Source: Centropus unirufus (taxonomy: Eukaryota > Chordata > Aves > Cuculiformes > Centropidae). Taken from it: 64,000 nt of DNA. The notes beneath the pieces were generated by a model. That model saw only the letters and a list, made by a program, of their open reading frames with translations. It was not told the DNA's origin and did not search any database. Position numbers and translations under genes: made by a program. The DNA is taken from assembly GCA_013397695.1 (NCBI GenBank), contig VYZI01000029.1:3188100-3252099 (forward strand), in the 5' to 3' direction. Below are positions 40,340-52,500 of this stretch, piece after piece. Every line of letters starts with the position of its first letter. Positions within the stretch are counted from its first letter, which is position 1.

Positions 40340-40975
40340 TGAGCTGGCAATGCATGCTCACGGCCCAGAAGGCCAACTGTGTCCTGGGCTGCATCAAAAG
40401 AATTGTGGCCAGGAGGGTGATTCTGCCCCTCTGCTCTGCTCTTGTGAGACCTCACCTGGGATACTGTGTCCAGTTCTGGAATCCTCAATATAACAAGGAC
40501 ATGGAACTGTTGGAGCAGGTCCAGAGGAGGGCTACAAAGATGATCAGAGGACTGGACCACTTCTACTGTGAGGAGAGGATGAGAGAGTTGGGGCTGTTCA
40601 GCCTGGAGAAGACTCTGGCAAGACCTTATAACAGCTTTCCAGTACCTGAAGGGAGCCTACAGGAAAGCTGGGGAAGGACTTTTTACAGTGGCATGTAGTG
40701 ATAGGACAAGGGGGAATAGCTATAAATTGGAGAGGGGGAGATTTAGACTAGACAAAAGGAAGAAGTTCTTCACAATGTGGGTGGTGAGGCACTGGCACAG
40801 GTTGCCCAGGGAAGCTGTGGATGCCCCCTTACTGGAAGCATTCTAGGCCAGGTTGGATGGGTCCTTGAGCAGCCTGGTCTAGCAGGAGGTGACCCTGCCC
40901 ATGGCCAGGGGGTTGGAACTGGATGGTCTTGAAGGTCCCTTCCAACCCAAACCATTCTATGATTCTATGATTCTA
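40340..40975 (+). mobile_element. CR1 LINE, ORF2 C-terminus plus 3' UTR
   Basis: This is the longest well-preserved CR1 copy here. A frame at about 40360-40610 still reads ORF2 C-terminal sequence including RPHLGYCVQFWNPQY and LLEQVQRRATKMI. It then shifts near 40612 ('gactctggcaagacc', a small deletion). The 3' UTR ends in AACCCAAACC and ATTCTATG repeats at 40954-40974. It is 5'-truncated and inactive. Confidence 0.93.
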
Positions 40976-43900
40976 AGCTGGATATAGTTGCCATAACAGA
41001 TACAACAGATTACATTTTACCTGACAGTTTCAAAGCAATGAAGGGGGAGAATCTTTAAAATGGGGGGTGGGAAGGACACGACACACCAGAAAAAGTTGTC
41101 AGAGCTAACAGGGTAAAACCAGTACATCTAGAAAGCTCAGTTAAACTGAGCTTCTTACTAACTTTGTTTCAGAAAACCAGCTCTGACTTCTCCAGCCATG
41201 TCTGTAGTATTGCTGTAGTTGCACTGGCTGCCAATTGCCAAGAACTTTCTTAATAGAAAATGGAATTATTTTTCCTCAGGACTCTTTATGCTTATCGAGT
41301 GTGATTTACTGTAGTGTTATTGAGAAGGCCTCATTGTCACCTGATCATATCTTTTCACAACCGTTGAGATTACTGTCAGGGAGAAAGCTGCTCATTCCAA
41401 GCAACATTTGGTAATAAATTGACTACTGGCTGAATGCTGATACTTTACAAAAGGAGCAATCAATTTAATATCTGCTGTTGTTCAGAGAGTCTTGCATTAG
41501 AAAGGCACGAAAAATAATCGCTAAATGATTGCACATGGTGGCTGGGCTGGACTGTGTGAAATCAACTTAGACACACACAGGAGAATAAAGTGTTTTTCAC
41601 ACACTTTAAAAGCCACAGTCTAAAAAGCAATGACTGCAGATGACCATGTGTAATAACTGAGTTGTGAAGAAGCGTCTTGATCAATCTCATTTTAAGCATG
41701 ACGCACTCCGTACTGTTTGCACTTACAGAGTAATGTTTATTTTAAAAAAACCAAACAAAACACTAATAAGCTGAAACATCCCCCCATCCCCACATTTCAC
41801 ATTTACTGTTCCTTTTCAGATCTACCATCCCACCCCTGCCTTAAATTCAGGAAGGCCCTGGGGGATCTGCTCCTTGCCCTGTGGCCATGCCTACAAGACC
41901 GGCTGTTACTCCTTTCCTCACAATAATTCCACTGACAAGGGACAGACACATGGAAAAGCACCAGGATACAAGCTCCACGTCAAGAGAAACAGAGATAGTG
42001 GGAAATCTCTTTTTTTATTCCTGCCTCTCTGCCTAAGCTCTTGGGAGCCTTGCTCAAATAGCGCCTTCATTCCTGAATAGCAAAACAGGCCGTGAGGCTG
42101 CCTGCCACCCCCAGACCAGGAGGCTACAAGAAGGGTTCTCTGGTGAACATCCCAGGCATGGGTCCAGCTGCTTCATCAGAGCAGATGAGAACAGCCCGTC
42201 TCTACCTGCTGCTGCAAGGATTCCTCTGTTAGCACTTTTCTTCCCTTCCTTGATGAAAAACTGCAGAAAAATTCATTCTTCCTTTCACTCTGGAACAAGG
42301 TTGAGAATCTGGGCATGGTTGGCGCAAGATGAGGCCACCCAGTCCTCTCTCGCTTCATAAACACCAATTACCAAGAAAAATCCCAGTTGTCATCTGCTGC
42401 CAGAAGAGGTGACTGCTGAATGAGCCATATTCACCAGCGCTACTGCGGCCACAGAGCAGGTTTCATTCTGCATTCTTATTTTCAGTTTATTACAGTTACT
42501 TTCCTTCTTTTTTTCCCCAAAATGAGAAGTTTTTTTTAAAGTGTCACTACCTGGTACTTGTACAAGAGATGAAGCCCATAAGTTCCCCTCTTCTGTAGAA
42601 ATGGCAAAATCCATGCTGGCTTGAGAACTGATTCATCATTGTCCAATGTTTAATTCCCCAATTTTAATAGAACAGTGTAATTACCTTGATTTTTCGTTCT
42701 GCTACTTGGGAAAATTAGCTGGCTAACAGCAATTCAGCTGAACAGGGAAAGTTACAGAAGATCAGAGGGCTCACCAGTGAAAGGAGTAATGCAGAGTGGT
42801 TGGGGGCTGATGTGCAAGGAGAAGTGCGGGAGCTCCTGGAGATTGTAATGGTAATGCTGTGGGAGAGGCAGGAAACTGAGGAGGGAAAGCTGAGAAGTTC
42901 GTTGCAGGGTTAGCAGGAGAGGATGGATTTGAATGGCCATACAGTTGCAATGAGCACCCAAATACTAGGCTGGGTCGGAGTAAGGGGTTTGAAGACACAG
43001 AGTACATTCAATTTGTATACACAGCTGCTTCTAACGTGCCTCTGAAAAGAGGCAAGAGCAGGGTCAAAAGGTTGATGCAGCTTTTCATAGAGTATAACCA
43101 TTTATTTTAGGCCTAGTTTCCAGAAGTGATTTAACACCCCATTTAAGTGCTAGCTTTTAAACTGTAAATGGAGCACACCATTCTCCAGGAAAAGAATAAT
43201 ATCAACAAGGAAGGGACTCTAACACAAGCTCTGATTAGCAGGAACGAGCAGGAAGACAAGAACAATGAGTCTAGTTAAAAGTCACCTGTAAAGACAGTAA
43301 TGACAGAGCTGTACACATTAACAGGGAAGGCAGAAGTAGAGATGAAGAATAAGGGTTAGTCCAAGAGGTATTCTTGGAGAAATCCAGGATAATCTTTGAA
43401 TGAGTGATGTATTATTGACTGTGAGTTCTGAGAGCACAACTGCAACTGTAATGGTAATAGTAACAGTGGTAGTTCCTTTCTTCCAAGCTTTTTTTCTTCC
43501 AAATTCCCCTATAGTATATTACCCTGCTACCCCAGTAGAAATAGGGCACAAAGAGGCCAAGTGATTAACCTGGAGTCATACATGGGACCCAGACCTTGGT
43601 CCCTGTACATAGGACTCTCTGTGTGTTTGGCCATACTTCTGCAACCCACTGAATATATGCCACTAGGAGACGTACATTTAAAATTCTGTGAATTTTGAGT
43701 TCCTTCCATCTAGACTAAAAGCTACCCAGAAAGATCTGACTCCTGCTAGTTAAGGATTTCTTAAAAGTGCCTGCCCTGGATCCAGGAAGTGCTGAAGAGG
43801 TAGGTGGTATTTTTCTCAGAAGGAGCTGCACGTGCTGCACAAGTCTCAGCGGCCGTAGCTAAAGCTCAGTGATACAAAAACCATGTGTCACTTCCAGCTA

Positions 43901-45380
43901 CTTGATGACAGATATTCTCTTGTGTTTGGCCATACACTTACAATACATTTATTCTTAGGATTATGTCATTGAGCATGAGCTGCTTTCAGGCATTAGATCA
44001 TACACCTGGTCCTTCCTCGAGTGCTGTTTTAAACATTTGCTGAAAGCACCAGTTGAAAGGATGATTTGACTAAGTGACTAATTTGACTGAATGCTTGTAA
44101 CACTTACAAACTATTTTTAAGCCATTTAAAGAGCTTTGTCTGATAGATTTGGGCAAAAGCTGCATAAATTGTGGGTCAGCACAAAGCAGCAATTCACAGA
44201 TGGGCCTCTAAAAAAAAAGATTACACTATTTTTGGAGGCTTTTGCTCCTGTACCAATTCAAACTAGTCCTATATCCTTTCTTTGCTCTCATGGATAAAGT
44301 AGGCAACAGCTTCAAAACTAAATACAGTAAAAAAATAGGTAAGAAAGGAGGTTTTCAAAGGCACAAATGTGAGTTAGATGCCTAAGCAACCTTTATTGGG
44401 AATTTAATGCTTGCACTCTGCTTTTTAACCACTATGCAAATAACGTACACAGGCACCTGGGTAAAAATTTTGAGTGGTTCCAAGTAACAGCAGTTCCTGT
44501 GTATTCACTCATTACTGCTCTTCTTCACCCGAAATAAATTTCACCCCATTTTTAACTTAGGGTAGTCCTGTTCCGCTCTGCAAGGGGATATAAAATGCTA
44601 TCGGTTCAGCATCTGCACTGATTTACATAGATGTTAATATCCAACAGCCGCTTTCCATTGACTCTCTTTAGTTCACATAACTGCAGGAGAAGGAGAGTAA
44701 CAAAGACTCAGGCACTTGGTTTAAAAACAGGCACTCCATTTCTGGCAGCGGACAGGATGGTAAGAAAGCCTTTAATTTGAGCCTTTGAGTGTATCCATGC
44801 AACATAAAGTACAAGCATGAGAGGAACACGCTGATAGTTCTGCATTATCCCTACCAGCACTGAGATGCAACTGGAAAGAAAATCTAAGTGCATGCTCATT
44901 TTATTAGAGAACCTTCCCATTAAAGCCAGATCAGGGTACTGGTTTGCCTAATTTGGTCCTGCGTACCCTTTCTGGGTGGCCAGTTTCCACAGCAAGTGAG
45001 AAACTTTGCTGCTTGTATTGTGTATTATTTATACCTCAGCCGTGCTCAGAGGAATTCAGAATGCTTTTACATGCTTGTGTACGTCGTAATACCAAGTGAC
45101 TGAAATGCAGAAATTGATTGTATCGCAGAAATAGCAGAGAATAAAATTTAAGAAGTGTCTGTGTTTATGGGCTAGATATGGAACAAGTTACAGATGGATT
45201 TAGACAATATGGATTGTGAAGTGACTGCAGAAAATTTCTATGAATTTATTACTATCATCTGCAGAAACAAACTTCCCTGACCAAACTGTACAGAGAAGAA
45301 TAAGCAGATGTGTTTAGCTGGGAGCCATGTTTGTTCTTTTTGAGGGGACCTATGTATTCAAAAAGTAGGGGATGTATCTT
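40976..45380. other. Intergenic; no gene recognised
   Basis: Only the MIR-like piece at 43.5 kb stands out. ORFs are short and overlapping on both strands. Confidence 0.7.
43530..43620 (-). mobile_element. MIR-like SINE fragment
   Basis: CAAAGAGGCCAAGTGATTAA, then GGAGTCATACATGGGACCCA GACCTTGG resembles the MIR stretch around GAGGTTAAGTGACTTGCCC and CCAGGTCT. Diverged; boundaries approximate. Confidence 0.45.
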
Positions 45381-45895
45381 ACAGAATCCTTTAGGCTGCA
45401 AAAGACCTTGAAGATCCTCAAGCTCAACTGTCAACCTAGTACTGTGAAATCTACCACTAAACCAGGTCCCTAAGCGCCACGTCTACACATCTTCTAAATA
45501 CGTTCAGGGATGGTGACTCCACCACTTCCACTTCCATTCCAGTGCTTGATAACCCTTTTGGTGAAGCACTGTTTCCTAATACCCAGTCTAAACCTCTCCT
45601 GGCACAACTTGAGGCTGCTTACCCTCATCCTATCACTTATTACTTGGGAGAAGAGACCAACACCCACATCACCACAACCTCCTTTCAAGTAGCTGTAAAA
45701 GGCAATAAGGTGTCCCCCGCAGCCTCCTCTTCTCCAGGCTAAACAATCCCAGTTCCCTCAGCCGCTCACCATAAGACTTGTGCTCCAGCCCCTTCACCAG
45801 CTTCTTGCTCTTCTTTGAACGTGCTCCAGGATCTCAGGACTGAGGGGCCCAAAACTGAACACAGGATTCAAGGTGCAGCATCATCAGCGCTGACT
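45381..45895 (-). mobile_element. CR1 LINE fragment, minus strand
   Basis: On the minus strand this reads as a CR1 3' region, including the protein-like stretch KGGCGDVGVGLFSQVISDRMR at about 45610-45685. The element's 3' end is at 45381 (AGAATCC on the + strand) and its 5' truncation near 45895. It matches the subfamily of the 37.8-kb copy better than the 28-kb one. Confidence 0.9.
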
Positions 45896-48799
45896 GCAGG
45901 GAGACAATCACAAAAGTAGCTGTGGGGCAATTGCAGGACTATGTTTTTGTTTTGTTGAATGCAAGCTATAGGGAGCCTTTATTTTTATATTATTTCAGAA
46001 ACAATCTAGGTTGAAAACAGTAGATTTTGTTCTTTGTGCAAGTGAAACATGGTACAATTGAGGGCCAAGGAGACAGCTTAAAGAGCAGTGTTAGTTTTGG
46101 AAGTGACTCTTACTCCCAAACAAGAGACAGGAGAGAAAAATTGGGTCTTGACAATACATAAAAGCAGATTTCTCAAAGGTTTTTCCTTCCAGCACAAATA
46201 TTTTATGGAACTGCAGAAACACCAGACTCCACTTGTAAAAAGAATAAAATAAGAGGATAATGGATAAAGCAGTGAGAAAAAATACTTCAAGGCACTGTCA
46301 GAAGACTCAAAACGAGGAGAAGCATTCCAGGTTAATCCATCCATTATTTTTCAGGTTCCACGAGCCCCCGGGTTAGGCAGTTACCCTGTACCAACAGTAA
46401 GTAGCAATATTAATTTACCAGCTTCATTGTGCACTCAAACCACTAATCACTATAAACAGCCCTCAAAAATATGGAGGATATAGAGAAACAGGAAAGGACA
46501 AAGGATTGTCTCAAGCGTACAAATGATTGCTTGTTGTTTACCTGGCACCCCAGGTCCTTGTTGTGTCAGCTGCCTCAGAGAGTAAGTGGGCTTAGATCCT
46601 TGATGCAGTTGTACAAATCAGATTTTGTTTTGGTATTGTTTCCAGCTGAAAGCCTTTTCTTTATTCCAGTGGTAGGAGACTTTCTTCCTATTAAATGCTT
46701 CAATGGTGGATTTAAATATTTAGAGGATCCATATTACAGGAGAACTGTCTGAGAGCATCACAAAGAAACCATTAGTTAAATCCATTAAGGATCTACTTAA
46801 GTGGAATTCCCTGCTGTTACCTACATGATAGCCACATAAAAAGACACCGTGCAAAGAAAATGTTGGGGGGAATATTCCTCCTCACATCCTGCATCTGTGA
46901 AAAATCTGGTCTTACTGAAGGATCTTTTTCTGATTGCCTCAAGATTTCAACTGTGAATTTATATTATTTCAGCTGAATTAGAGTAGGGGGAACAATATGG
47001 CTCAGTTTCAGTTGTGCTTTTGCCCCTCTCCTTCTCAAGTAAGCTCAGGTCAGACAAAATCTTTTGTTAGAACAAAAGGTATGGGAACTCTTTTTTGTTT
47101 TGGAGGTGGCATAAATCGTCAAAGTTGTAATCACTGTGCAAGACCCATCAGGAATATGGAGTCTTTGTGTTATCTATTTTTAAATACATGTAAGTGGCGG
47201 CGTTATGGATAAGATGTTCTTTCCTCCAGCTCCTAGAGAAAGGCACTTGAGCCATTTCAATTGTAAAACTTACACCATCTTTCAGGTTGCACTTTTGTTT
47301 ACAAAGGAGAAAAAGCTTGAACTCTGTGAACTTGTTTTTTCATTCTCTACAGTCACGGCTTTGATACACAGTTGTCTTCCTCAGAATCTTTCTGTTCTTT
47401 ATCAGTTATGTAACATTTCATATTTTTGGATGCTCAGGAATCTCTGATATGATTTAGGCTTATGGATAAGACGAAGGCACTAAAGACAGTTACCTACAAT
47501 GCATAAACATCCTCATTGGTTGCAATGTCTATATCCCTAATCTATCTATCTGTAAATCAGCACGTAGTGTCTCTGATCATCGATTTTCTCTCTGGCTCCC
47601 ATTTTGAGCACACTTTATAAAACCCAAGAGAGAAAGGCCTATTCTCTACTCAGAGTAGTATAAAGCTACTCTATAAACATAGGGAATTTCTTAAGACATT
47701 AAACAAAATATTTATTTTCTGTTGGAGGGTAGGTTATTCAGAAGTCTTGATTAATCCACACATGTAGATATTTGCATAGAGGACCATGCAAAACCAGGAA
47801 ACCCACTTTGTCTTCTTAGCTAGACTGTGCCTGAGAGGTCCAAACTAGAAGGGACAAAGCACCTCAACAAATGAGATACTTCAGGGATCAGCGGCCTACA
47901 GGAAGGAAGGAATAGCACATGGGTAGTTTATGAATGGCACAAAGCAAGGACAGACGTGTGAGCCCTGGTGATCTGGGAGAACTGTCCATGCTGGGCACTG
48001 GCTCCTGGCTTTAGAGGATTCTGTAATTCCGCATTCCGTATGGAAAGATGCTATCATCAGCCAACCAGGATCCTTATGCCACTATGAGCAGCAGTGGATT
48101 CTCACATGCGTGAAACTCCTGCCTGCACACAAATCCACTATAGTGGGATACATTCCTGTGTTAGATACTGTTGCAAACCCAAGGAATTACAAAATCAGTA
48201 GTAAGACCCCTTACCCGGTCCAATATTATCATAATTATGGGACTGAAAAAAAAAGGAAAAGTTACTGTCTCGGTCGTCTGTCATTCCAGCTGTTGAAGGA
48301 TTCACTTTGGTAGTCTCTAGCCTTTTCTCTACACACGTGGAAGCTGACTTTAAAAAAAAGAAGAAAATTAAGATATTTCATTTTTCAAGAGACAGCAGAA
48401 CACTGCGTTGCTATGAAAGCATCATCTGCCAACACTGTCATCACTGCCATCATAACTTTACAACTAACTCCATATGATACTGGCAACACGGGACAGTGCT
48501 GCCCTGTGGAGCCGCAGGATCACTTCTTTCTCTCCTGCTCCCAAGACTTGCATCAGGAACAAAGCTCACCTAGTGGGGGATGGCACAAAGACACACCACA
48601 GCCCTTCCACACCCTGGGAGAAAATGGTTCTTATTTTCGCAGGGACGCACAGTGTTCTGAGAACTCTTACCGTACATTGGTAAAGGTCTGGCTTTGTACG
48701 TAAAAATCAAGCATTCAAGGTGTGATAAAATCAATACTCCTTTAATCCTTTTATTGATTTTCCATTGGTATTTATAAAACTTTGAAAATTAAACTTAGA
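45896..48799. other. Intergenic; nothing recognised
   Basis: AT-rich, with short ORFs that lack protein-like features. Confidence 0.7.
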
Positions 48800-49160
48800 A
48801 ACATAGGATCACAGAAGGGCTTGGGTTGGAAGGGACCTTAAAGGACATCCAGTTCCAACCCTCCGGCCATGGGCAGGGACACCTCCCACCAGCCCAGGCT
48901 GCTCCAGGCTCCATCCAACCTGGCCTTGAACACTTCCAGGGATGGGGAATCCAGAGCTTCCCTGGCCATCCTGTGCCAGTGCCTCACCGCCCTCATAGTG
49001 AAGAATTTCTTCCTTTTGTCTAGTCTAAATCTTCCCTGTTCCAATTTAAAGCCATTCCCTCTCGTCCTTTCCCTCCATGCCCTTGGAAAAAGTCCCTCCC
49101 CAGCTTTCCTGGAGCGCCCTTCAGGCACTGGAAAGCTGCTACAAAATCTCCCCGGACCAA
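48800..49160 (-). mobile_element. CR1 LINE fragment, minus strand, next to the assembly gap
   Basis: On the minus strand it encodes the familiar CR1 trailer (RTRGNGFKLEQGRFRLD, then LEVFKARLDGAWSSL) with few disruptions, so it appears relatively young. The terminal 8-bp tail on its 3' side is nearly lost (only ATAGGATCACAG). Homology ends near 49160, about 100 bp before the N run. Confidence 0.92.
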
Positions 49161-49256
49161 CGCACTGGAAAAGAAGAAAAAACACTCTTAAAAGTCCAGG
49201 ACATCCCCGTGCAATGAGGGAACACGCACTCGGGGGGCGGGGAGCAGGGGGGAAGG

Positions 49257-49460
49257 NNNNNNNNNNNNNNNNNNNNNNNNNNNNNNNNNNNNNNNNNNNN
49301 NNNNNNNNNNNNNNNNNNNNNNNNNNNNNNNNNNNNNNNNNNNNNNNNNNNNNNNNNNNNNNNNNNNNNNNNNNNNNNNNNNNNNNNNNNNNNNNNNNNN
49401 NNNNNNNNNNNNNNNNNNNNNNNNNNNNNNNNNNNNNNNNNNNNNNNNNNNNNNNNNNNN
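49257..49460. other. Assembly gap (204 Ns)
   Basis: This is a run of N. The left edge is G-rich (runs of 6, 4 and 6 guanines at 49232-49252). The right edge is a G/T-rich low-complexity stretch. The flanks suggest a sequence that was hard to read, not a scaffold join, but the true length is unknown. Confidence 0.99.
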
Positions 49461-49559
49461 GCGTTTTGGGTTGTTTTTTTTAGTTTTTTGGGGTTTTTTT
49501 TTGTTTTGAGGTTTGGTGGGTTTTTTTAGGGTTTTTTTTTGTTTTTTTTTTTTTTTTTA
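49461..49559 (+). repeat. G/T-only low-complexity stretch at gap edge
   Basis: Almost no A or C occurs for about 100 bases; the sequence alternates T-runs with G-runs (words such as TTTTTTGGGG). It could be real keto-rich DNA or an unreliable contig end beside the gap. Confidence 0.7.
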
Positions 49560-49867
49560 TACCACGTTTTGGGCTCGCTGTGAGCAGCCCCGACGCCGCG
49601 TTGCGTTAATTCCAGATTCGTGCTTATCTTCCCGCAAAGCCCAGGATTGCGTGTGGATATTTCTTCCCACTTTAAGCGCGTTATGACAGTCTGGGATCTC
49701 ATATTCCTCAAATTTTTCGTCTTAAAATGATAATTTTTTTTTCGTGGAGCGATTATTGAGTTGTGTCTGAATTCACTGTTTCAGCCATCGTGGCTTCTTG
49801 TTCCCTTCTTTTTTACTCTCGTGTGGCAGCAGCAGTGGGCACAGCTCCAGGGGAGCCGCGCTTCCAT

Positions 49868-49906
49868 GACTCTTGGGATTGACTCTTGGGATTGACTCTC
49901 GGGAGT
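49868..49906 (+). repeat. Tandem repeat, three 13-bp units
   Basis: GACTCTTGGGATT occurs twice exactly (49868-49880, 49881-49893), followed by a diverged third unit, GACTCTCGGGAGT. Confidence 0.9.
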
Positions 49907-50389
49907 GCCCCCACCCTGCCAGGTGCCTCCTGCTTTCAGCCCAAAGCTCTGGCCCTGCCTAAGACACCCTGGGGCTCGTGCTGAGCCTTGGAAGCGCCTC
50001 CAGCTCGGGGCGGGATGCTGCTGCTCGCCTTGCCCCGCTCTCATCTGGGCTAGGGAAAACTAAGCCAAGCGGGATCTCCCTCCCCTGGGCCGGGTGAAGG
50101 TCGGTGCAGGCAGCACTGAGCATGCTGGGCTGCAGCCCCCAGCACTGCCATGGCTGGCTCCACACCAGCCCCTCCAGCAGGGAGTGACTTGGGATCTGCT
50201 CTGCTTCTGCCTCCACTGGCGGATGAGCCGTCCTGCCCTGCCTACGGGAGCCCAAATCCCCCAGAAAGGGCAAGCAAGAACGTGCGGTGGCTGAAAAGAG
50301 TGATTCACTGTTCCCCAGGCTCCTTTCTCAGCTGCGCTCGCTGCCTTGCGGTTTTGAACACCTCTTGGAGAGGAACGGGCTACTTCAGT

Positions 50390-50451
50390 CCTCCCTGGGT
50401 CTCCCGTGTACCAGTGCCATCCTCCCTGGGTCTCCTGTGTGCCAGTGCCAT
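50390..50451 (+). repeat. Tandem duplication, two 31-bp units
   Basis: Units start at 50390 and 50421, each beginning CCTCCCTGGGTCTCC and ending CCAGTGCCAT. They differ at two positions in the middle (CGTGTA versus TGTGTG). The repeat length is not a multiple of three. Confidence 0.9.
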
Positions 50452-52323
50452 CCTTTCTGAGGCGCAAGACCCGACCTTGGAGCAGAGGTCGTCATCCTTT
50501 TTCCATTTCTCCGCTTCTCCCAGCCCCTAGCTGTGCTTGCCCTGAGGTGTGCCTGCACCACTCCCAGTTCCCTCACCTTCCAGCCTCACTGCTGGTTCTC
50601 CATGTTTTCCCAAAGGAGGAGCAAGATGAAGTACTGTGCAGTCCTGGATGGGATATCTGTGCACATGTGAGATGGGACAGCTGCTGCAGCCGAGGTCAGA
50701 GCAATGGGAATGATGGTAGGATGGCTGAGGGAAGAGCCAGAGCTGTGATACTGAAAATAAAGGGAACAAAAGCCCTGTGATGGGTGAGCTCCATGAACGG
50801 CACCACGAGGCACAAATGGCACAGCAGCACAAGAGGGAGAGAGACAAGAAGCAGTCAGAGCAGCCAGGGCTCTTCGCTTCCCTGCAACCTCCACCCCTAG
50901 ATCCCCACACGCACCCCCTCACTTGAAAACCCATCCTCAACAATCCCTTCTACCGTTCCCTCCAAATTGTTTTTGAATGACCTGAGGTCCACCCTCTGAG
51001 TGCTGTTCCTCAGTGAGGAGAAGGGCTGAGGTATGAGTGGTGCAAAGACAGTGAAAGCTCTAGCATGCAGTCAGTTGCCATTTTGAGCAGAGGAATCATT
51101 GCTAAAGCTGCAGAAGCAGTGAAAGAAAAGCTGTGTCGCAGTATTGGAAAGTGCAGGGAAGTTTATGGTGTGGGGGCGAAGGGGGGGAAGGCATGGGATA
51201 TTGCAAAACTATATTAAGGTGGAGTAAAGAGTGATTAGTAGGCATGCCCTTCCAAAATATGCAGCACCTAGATGTGAGCTTTGAAAAGTAAGAACTGCAC
51301 TTTTGAGCACCAGCTCAGAAGTAGAGTCTGCATCCACTAGGATCATGCTAACGTCATACACATCCCACGTCTTGGGAACTCTGTGGAAATGAAGCCCGTG
51401 AGCACCGCTGAATAAAGAGTAACACCTACACTTTGCCCAGGCAAGGCTTGCAAGTGAGTCTGCCAGTCTGATCAGGGCTGGCACATCTGGCCTACACTTA
51501 CAGACCAAAGTAGCTCCCTCCTTGTTCCCTGCTCCTGGATTGAGTGCTAACTGTTAGCATCCTTCACCCTTTCCCCTAGGGTCTCTCCTTAGAGCTGGTT
51601 TACACCACAAAGGATTTTTCAATATAGCTGCGATTACTAAGACCATGGGATCAGCGCTATTTATTCCAGTGTCACTTTTGCCAGTATTGTTAAACCTTTG
51701 CTTCAAATGACAGAGAATATTTTAGAAAAAGGACGTTTTGGGGTTTTTTTTTGTAAATCATTGTTTCTTCCAACTTCATTCAGCTTGATCTTTTCATAAT
51801 CTTCTCTGACAAAACTATTTGGCCAACAGATTTAGCCTGGACTTCTCCTGAAACTATCTGTGCTCTTGCCTTATTAGATGCTGTCATGTACGGTACCAGA
51901 AAGCTGACAGTTACCAGGGCCAGTTGCATGCCCTTTCTCTGGCAGCGCCAACAAAATTGATTGGTTTAGGAATCATTGCGGGGAATGCTCTGCTGTGAAT
52001 ACTAAAATCCTAGGCAGTTCGCTGTGGATACATCTGTACTAGCAAAACAGTATTTTCTGCTAGTAGAATAAAACTATTTCCCACTGGCATAAAATATTAT
52101 TGGTAAAAACATATTTTTGCTGGTACAACTGTGCCTCTGCCAGAGGCTTCTGACGACACAGCTATGCCTATCAGGGCTGGCATCTTTTTACAGCTACGCT
52201 AGTAAATGTCAGTCCTGTATTACATGGTCTTGGTCTCTCCAAACATACATTCACCTCTTTTCAGCTCACAGTGACAACTCCACCCTGCAACTGCATTCAG
52301 TGCAGTTACTCTTAAGACAGTAA

Positions 52324-52343
52324 ATGCAAATGAAAATGCAAAT
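52324..52343 (+). promoter_or_regulatory. Direct pair of octamer (POU-factor) motifs
   Basis: ATGCAAAT occurs at 52324-52331 and 52336-52343, a 12-bp direct repeat that places the sites about one helical turn apart. Possible POU-factor element; function inferred only. Confidence 0.4.
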
Positions 52344-52409
52344 GCACGCTATAATTCAGATCAGTGAAAACATGTCTTATTCTGAGGTTCCTTCCTTACG
52401 GCTACTTAA

Positions 52410-52500
52410 TGCAGATTCATGGAATTTAAGGTCAGAAGATACCTTTAGGTCATACAACCTGAGGTATAACAAGGGTCAAGCAATTTTATATAATTAACCC
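52410..52500 (-). mobile_element. Ancient CR1/L3-type LINE 3' end, minus strand
   Basis: The stretch 'attcatggaatttaaggtca' followed by 'gaagatacctttaggtcata' resembles the reverse complement of the common sauropsid CR1-type 3' end, in which a conserved AAGGCCAGAAGGGACC-like core is followed by CTGACCTCC. It is heavily diverged and short. Confidence 0.5.

Larger units (their letters stand above)
49560..51000. other. CpG-bearing, GC-richer segment right of the gap; no recognisable gene
   Basis: CpGs are common at 49,565-49,690 (for example GACGCCGCGTTGCG), and GC stays moderately raised to about 51 kb. Frames of 60-138 codons occur on both strands, but none resembles a known protein. Two local tandem repeats lie here (49868 and 50390). 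It may be the shoulder of a CpG island lying in the gap. Confidence 0.5.

Noticed and set aside
40339..40698. 119-codon frame resembling a reverse-transcriptase-linked protein
   Set aside because: It is the ORF2 C-terminus of a truncated CR1 insertion, not a host gene.
48838..49185. 115-codon minus-strand frame
   Set aside because: It is the translated trailer of a CR1 copy and begins outside the element.
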